Assembly (NCBI GenBank): GCA_045119035.1
Contig: JBGVCU010000039.1
Coordinates: 38,018-102,017 of the forward strand
Length of the DNA: 64,000 nt
Source of the DNA: CAYVQA01 sp045119035
Lineage (GTDB): Bacteria > Bacillota_I > Bacilli_A > ML615J-28 > CAG-313
Direction: 5' to 3'
Part shown: one piece after another, positions 61,009 to 64,000 of the stretch
Numbering within the stretch: position 1 is the first letter of the stretch
Layout: the number at the start of each line of letters is the position of its first letter
Notes under the pieces: model-generated
What the model saw: the letters and a program-made list of their open reading frames with translations, nothing else
Told to the model about the DNA's origin: nothing
The model's database searches: none
Program-made: the position numbers and the translations under genes

Positions 61009-61055
61009 GGGTATAGTTTTAATAGTATATTCTATTAAAATTATACCCTTAATTT
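61009..61055 (+). ncRNA. Putative short hairpin RNA or attenuator upstream of pgsA-recA
   Basis: GGGTATAGTTTTAATAG (61009-61025) pairs with CTATTAAAATTATACCC (61032-61048) over 17 positions with one G-U pair and loop TATATT, followed by TTAATTTTAT. It directly follows the promoter at 60978-61006. It may be a tiny terminated RNA, a terminator for the gpr unit that happens to contain a promoter, or an attenuator. A separate promoter further down serves pgsA. Confidence 0.5.
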
Positions 61056-61155
61056 TATATTTAACTTGTTTTTATAAAGAAAAAAATAACATCTTTAATA
61101 ATTATTTTAGTTAAATTTTGTAAGGTAGAAAGGGGGGAATCATAATTACTTATAC

Positions 61156-61184
61156 TTGCCAAAAATAAGAAAATATGGTATAAT
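61156..61184 (+). promoter_or_regulatory. Promoter of pgsA-recA
   Basis: TTGCCA (61156-61161), 17-base spacer, extended -10 TGGTATAAT (TATAAT at 61179-61184), ~49 bases before pgsA. No clear Bacillus-type LexA box (GAAC-N4-GTTC) is seen between it and recA. Confidence 0.75.
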
Positions 61185-61232
61185 ATTTATGAATTTATAT
61201 ATCAATATTTAGATATAGGAGAAATTAGAATT

Positions 61233-61808
61233 ATGAATTTACCTAATAAAATTACACTATTTAGAATGCTATTAATACCAATTATTGTTATTGTTGATTT
61301 AATACCATTTTTAAAAGATATTGAATTTTTTGGATATTTAACTTTAGCTAATGTTATTATGGCAAGCATCTTTATTGTAGGTGCTTTAAGTGATTTCTTT
61401 GATGGATACTTAGCTAGAAAACATGATTTAGTAACAAGCTTTGGTAAATTTATGGATCCACTTGCTGATAAATTATTAGTTTTCACTGTTTTAATTTTAC
61501 TTTTAAGACAAAATAATGTTCTTGCTCCATGGGTTGTTATAGTAATGCTTGCTAGAGAATTTGTTGTAAGTGGTTTAAGAATGCTTGCTGCAGAAAAAGG
61601 TGAGGTTATTGCTGCAGGACTTTTAGGGAAGATTAAAACAAATATTCAATTTTTATTAATTATCTTACTTTTATTATTTGGTGAAACAAATATTCATCTT
61701 GTATGGATTGTTAATTATATTGTAATGTTCGCCGCTGTTATTTCAACTTTATGGAGTGGTGTTGATTATGTTATTAAGGGGAAAGACATTATTTTTGAAA
61801 CAAAATAA
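61233..61808 (+). CDS. pgsA: Phosphatidylglycerophosphate synthase
   Basis: A 191-residue CDP-alcohol phosphatidyltransferase with several membrane helices. The catalytic motif D-x2-DG-x2-AR-x8-G-x3-D-x3-D is complete in SDFFDGYLARKHDLVTSFGKFMDPLADKLL (~53-83). The start MNLPNKITLFRMLLIPIIV is typical of PgsA. It makes phosphatidylglycerol phosphate from CDP-diacylglycerol and glycerol 3-phosphate in the membrane. AGGAGAAA precedes ATG. recA follows after 15 bases; cinA, often between them in Firmicutes, is absent. Confidence 0.95.
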   Translation: MNLPNKITLFRMLLIPIIVIVDLIPFLKDIEFFGYLTLANVIMASIFIVGALSDFFDGYLARKHDLVTSFGKFMDPLADKLLVFTVLILLLRQNNVLAPWVVIVMLAREFVVSGLRMLAAEKGEVIAAGLLGKIKTNIQFLLIILLLLFGETNIHLVWIVNYIVMFAAVISTLWSGVDYVIKGKDIIFETK

Positions 61809-61823
61809 AGAAGGAGATTTTTA

Positions 61824-62840
61824 ATGGGAGAATTAAGAGAAACTAAGGTTGATCAATCATTTAAAGAGAAAGCTTTACAAGATGCAATCAAAACTATTGA
61901 AAAAACGTATGGTAAAGGTTCTGTAATGAAATTAAGTGATTCTGCGCTTGAAGAAATTGAAGTTATTCCAACTGGTTCTATTTCACTTGATGTTGCTTTA
62001 GGTGTTGGGGGATATCCAAAAGGAAGAATTATTGAAATTTTCGGACCAGAATCAAGTGGAAAAACGACTTTTGCTCTTCATGCAATTGCAGAGGCACAAA
62101 AAAAGGGTGGCTATGCAGCTTTTATCGATGCAGAACATGCGCTTGATCCTACCTATGCTAAAGCACTTGGTGTTGATATCGATAATTTAATTTTATCACA
62201 ACCGGATGATGGTGAGCAAGCTTTAGAAATTGTTGATGCACTTGTTAAAAGTAATGCAATTGATATTATTGTAATTGATAGTGTTGCAGCTTTAGTGCCT
62301 AAAGCTGAAATTGAAGGAGATATGGGAAGTCAACATGTAGGCCTTCAAGCCAGACTTATGAGCCAAGCAATGCGAAAACTTGCTGGAAGTATTAATAAAA
62401 CAAAAACTGTTGCGATTTTTATTAATCAAATAAGAGAAAAAGTTGGTGTTTTATTTGGAAACCCTGAAACTACATCTGGTGGACGTGCACTTAAATTCTA
62501 TGCAACAATTAGAATGGATATTAGACGTGTTGACCAAATTAAACAAGGTATGGATGCAACAGGTAATGTTACTAGAATTAAAGTTGTTAAAAATAAAGTA
62601 TCACCTCCATTTAAAACAGCAGAAGTTGATTTAATTTATGGAAAAGGAATTTCACATGAGGGTGAAGTTTTAGATATGGGTGTTGAACTTGGGATTATAG
62701 AAAAATCTGGAGCATGGTTTTCTTACGGAAATGATAGACTTGGTCAAGGTAGAGAAAACGTAAAAGAATACTTTAGACAAAATAAAGTTTTAACAGAAGA
62801 AATTGAAAGAAAAATTAGAGAACAAATAGAAAGAAAATAA
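61824..62840 (+). CDS. recA: Recombinase RecA
   Basis: A 338-residue RecA of normal length. Walker A is GPESSGKTT (74-82), with AFIDAEHALDPTYA, VIDSVAALVPKAEIEGDMGSQHVGLQARLMSQAMRK and FINQIREKVGVLFGNPETTSGGRALKFYA all intact, and a C-terminal helical tail. It promotes strand exchange, the SOS response and, with ComEC upstream in the window, integration of imported DNA. AAGGAGA precedes ATG. Fused in transcription to pgsA; the S66 peptidase gene begins one base after its stop, where rny stands in many Bacilli. Confidence 0.98.
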   Translation: MGELRETKVDQSFKEKALQDAIKTIEKTYGKGSVMKLSDSALEEIEVIPTGSISLDVALGVGGYPKGRIIEIFGPESSGKTTFALHAIAEAQKKGGYAAFIDAEHALDPTYAKALGVDIDNLILSQPDDGEQALEIVDALVKSNAIDIIVIDSVAALVPKAEIEGDMGSQHVGLQARLMSQAMRKLAGSINKTKTVAIFINQIREKVGVLFGNPETTSGGRALKFYATIRMDIRRVDQIKQGMDATGNVTRIKVVKNKVSPPFKTAEVDLIYGKGISHEGEVLDMGVELGIIEKSGAWFSYGNDRLGQGRENVKEYFRQNKVLTEEIERKIREQIERK

Positions 62841-62841
62841 T

Positions 62842-63858
62842 ATGAAATATCCAAAATTTATTAATAGTAAATCAAAGATTAGTTTTATAGCACCATCACT
62901 TGGTGCATCAATTGAACCATATCATACAAGAGTAAAAGAAGCTAAAAGAGTGTTAGAAAATTTAGGACATTGTGTTGAATTTGGCCCTAATACATTTGGT
63001 TCTTTAAAAGCACTTTCTAATACAAAAGAAGAATGCGGAAAAGAAATAAATCATTATTTTTCAGATTCAAAAACTGATGCGATAATTTCAGTTGGTGGTG
63101 GAGAATTAATGTATGAAGTAATGGATTATGTAGATTTCGAAAATATTAAAAAGAATCCTAAATGGTTTATGGGATTTAGTGATAATACAAATCTTACATT
63201 CTTAATTACAACATTATGCGATATAGCTTCTATATATGGACCTAATGCTGCACAATTTGGTGTAGAACCTTGGGAAAACTCTACTATAGATGCATATAAT
63301 TTATTAACTAATAAAACTCTTACTATTAATAGTTATGATTATTATGAAAAAGAATCATTAAGAAGCGAAGAAAATATGTTTGCTAGATATAATTTAACAG
63401 AACCTAGCAACAAAATAAAAAAACCTGATACTGATTTTTCTTTTTCAGGTCGCTTACTTGGTGGATGTTTGGATATTTTAACTTTATTTCCTGGTACTAA
63501 ATTTGATAAAGTAAATGATTTTATTGATAAATATCAAGATGATGGGATTATTTGGTATTTAGAAGCTTGTGATTTAAATGTTATGAGTATTAGACGTGCT
63601 TTTCGTTTCTTAGACAATGCTGGATGGTTTAGAAATGTAAAAGGATTTATTATAGGTAGACCACTTAACGGAAAAGATGAAATCTTCGGAATTGATAGAA
63701 TTGAAGCAGTAGAAGAAGTTATTCGAAAATATAATGTTCCTGTAATTTACGATATGGATTTAGGTCATATAGCTGAATCTGTTCCATTAATTAATGGAGC
63801 GTTTGCTAAAGTTTCTACAAATGGAAATAAAATAACAATTAATATGGAATTAAAATAG
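62842..63858 (+). CDS. S66-family peptidase (LD-carboxypeptidase / MccF-like)
   Basis: A 338-residue serine peptidase of family S66. The nucleophile is in GFSDNTNLTF (~115), the partner Glu in WYLEACDLNVMS (~230) and His in DLGHIAESVPLINGA (~315); VGGGELMYEVM and SGRLLGGCLDIL are also typical. Family members trim the D-amino acid of murein tetrapeptides or hydrolyse microcin-like adducts. No signal peptide, so a cytoplasmic recycling or detoxifying role is likely. It is joined to recA with no spacer or obvious own ribosome site (AGAAAATAAT only). Confidence 0.9.
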   Translation: MKYPKFINSKSKISFIAPSLGASIEPYHTRVKEAKRVLENLGHCVEFGPNTFGSLKALSNTKEECGKEINHYFSDSKTDAIISVGGGELMYEVMDYVDFENIKKNPKWFMGFSDNTNLTFLITTLCDIASIYGPNAAQFGVEPWENSTIDAYNLLTNKTLTINSYDYYEKESLRSEENMFARYNLTEPSNKIKKPDTDFSFSGRLLGGCLDILTLFPGTKFDKVNDFIDKYQDDGIIWYLEACDLNVMSIRRAFRFLDNAGWFRNVKGFIIGRPLNGKDEIFGIDRIEAVEEVIRKYNVPVIYDMDLGHIAESVPLINGAFAKVSTNGNKITINMELK

Positions 63859-63866
63859 AGGCTCTG

Positions 63867-63938
63867 TAAAATCTTTTGAGGTTTTAAGATAAAATTAGTA
63901 TTTGTATCTTAAAAGATTTTATGAGTTATCTTAAAAGA
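63867..63938 (+). repeat. Overlapping inverted and direct repeats downstream of the S66 gene
   Basis: TAAAATCTTTT (63867-63877) is complementary to AAAAGATTTTA (63911-63921), while TTTTAAGATA (63882-63891) is complementary to TATCTTAAAA at 63905-63914; the two pairings share bases, so they exclude each other. TATCTTAAAAGA also occurs again at 63927-63938. Confidence 0.6.
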
Positions 63939-63943
63939 ATTTG

Positions 63944-63974
63944 AAAAGGAACTAATCTCGATTAGTTCCTTTTT
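63944..63974 (+). terminator. Terminator of the pgsA-recA-S66 operon
   Basis: AAAAGGAACTAATC (63944-63957) and GATTAGTTCCTTTT (63960-63973) are perfect inverted repeats; a T run ends at 63974. Confidence 0.88.
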
Positions 63975-64000
63975 GACGTATTAATTTAAATAATATTGAA

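Noticed and set aside
1..64000. rRNA, tRNA, insertion sequences, prophage structural genes, replication origin
   Set aside because: Reading the gaps on both strands showed no tRNA cloverleaf or T-arm motif, no transposase, no phage morphogenesis gene and no DnaA-box cluster; gaps are short and explained by promoters and terminators.

Overview
The window reads as the chromosome of a very AT-rich member of the Bacilli (low-GC Firmicutes, possibly an Erysipelotrichales, Haloplasmatales or RF39-like gut lineage; the rank is inference). The genetic code is standard: tryptophan is TGG and TGA ends genes such as the comEA-like gene. A class A penicillin-binding protein, a spore germination protease (gpr), a YjcZ-like micropeptide, competence genes (comEA, comEC) and many lipoproteins point to a walled, Gram-positive-type cell whose lineage at least descends from spore formers.

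Positions 1-22815 hold one long same-strand locus for a beta-1,3-glucan (laminarin-like polysaccharide): a GH16 fragment with an FN3 module, a cupin, a GH30, a second GH16 without signal peptide, a very large GH94/GH149/GH161-type phosphorylase, a modular carbohydrate-binding lipoprotein, a solute-binding lipoprotein, a membrane-anchored solute-binding fusion, two pairs of ABC sugar permeases, an NHL/TPR/Yip1 membrane protein, a DUF5696-type protein and a LacI-family regulator. A terminator-like hairpin splits the abundant lipoproteins from the importer genes. No importer ATPase is present. A cytoplasmic GH3 beta-glucosidase at 30.7-32.7 kb would finish the pathway.

Positions 22.8-28.1 kb are an accessory, decaying island: a broken AbiE-like toxin-antitoxin pair, a MazG-like pyrophosphohydrolase, a PemK/MazF-fold protein with a long N-terminal extension, a putative small RNA with a perfect consensus promoter, and three tandem RhuM-family copies of which only the last is intact.

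Positions 28.1-40.1 kb hold an ECF sigma factor with a membrane beta-propeller partner, GH3, TatD nuclease, an HtrA-like lipoprotein protease, PBP1A (reverse strand), YchF, a CCA-adding enzyme with an acidic tail, and a YhaM-type exonuclease. A 36-residue YjcZ-like peptide gene lies on the reverse strand at 40.1-40.2 kb. Positions 40.4-46.6 kb encode two giant paralogous exported proteins of SurA/PrsA-like start.

Positions 46.7-63.9 kb are housekeeping: WalJ-type MBL hydrolase, RlmH, a membrane protein, UvrB, MnmA, RecD2, ComEA, ComEC, S20, Ung, HolA, GPR with two small membrane-protein genes, PgsA, RecA and an S66 peptidase. Most units are bounded by clear hairpin-plus-T terminators and 17-bp-spaced promoters. 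I see no rRNA, tRNA, CRISPR array, insertion sequence or replication origin.
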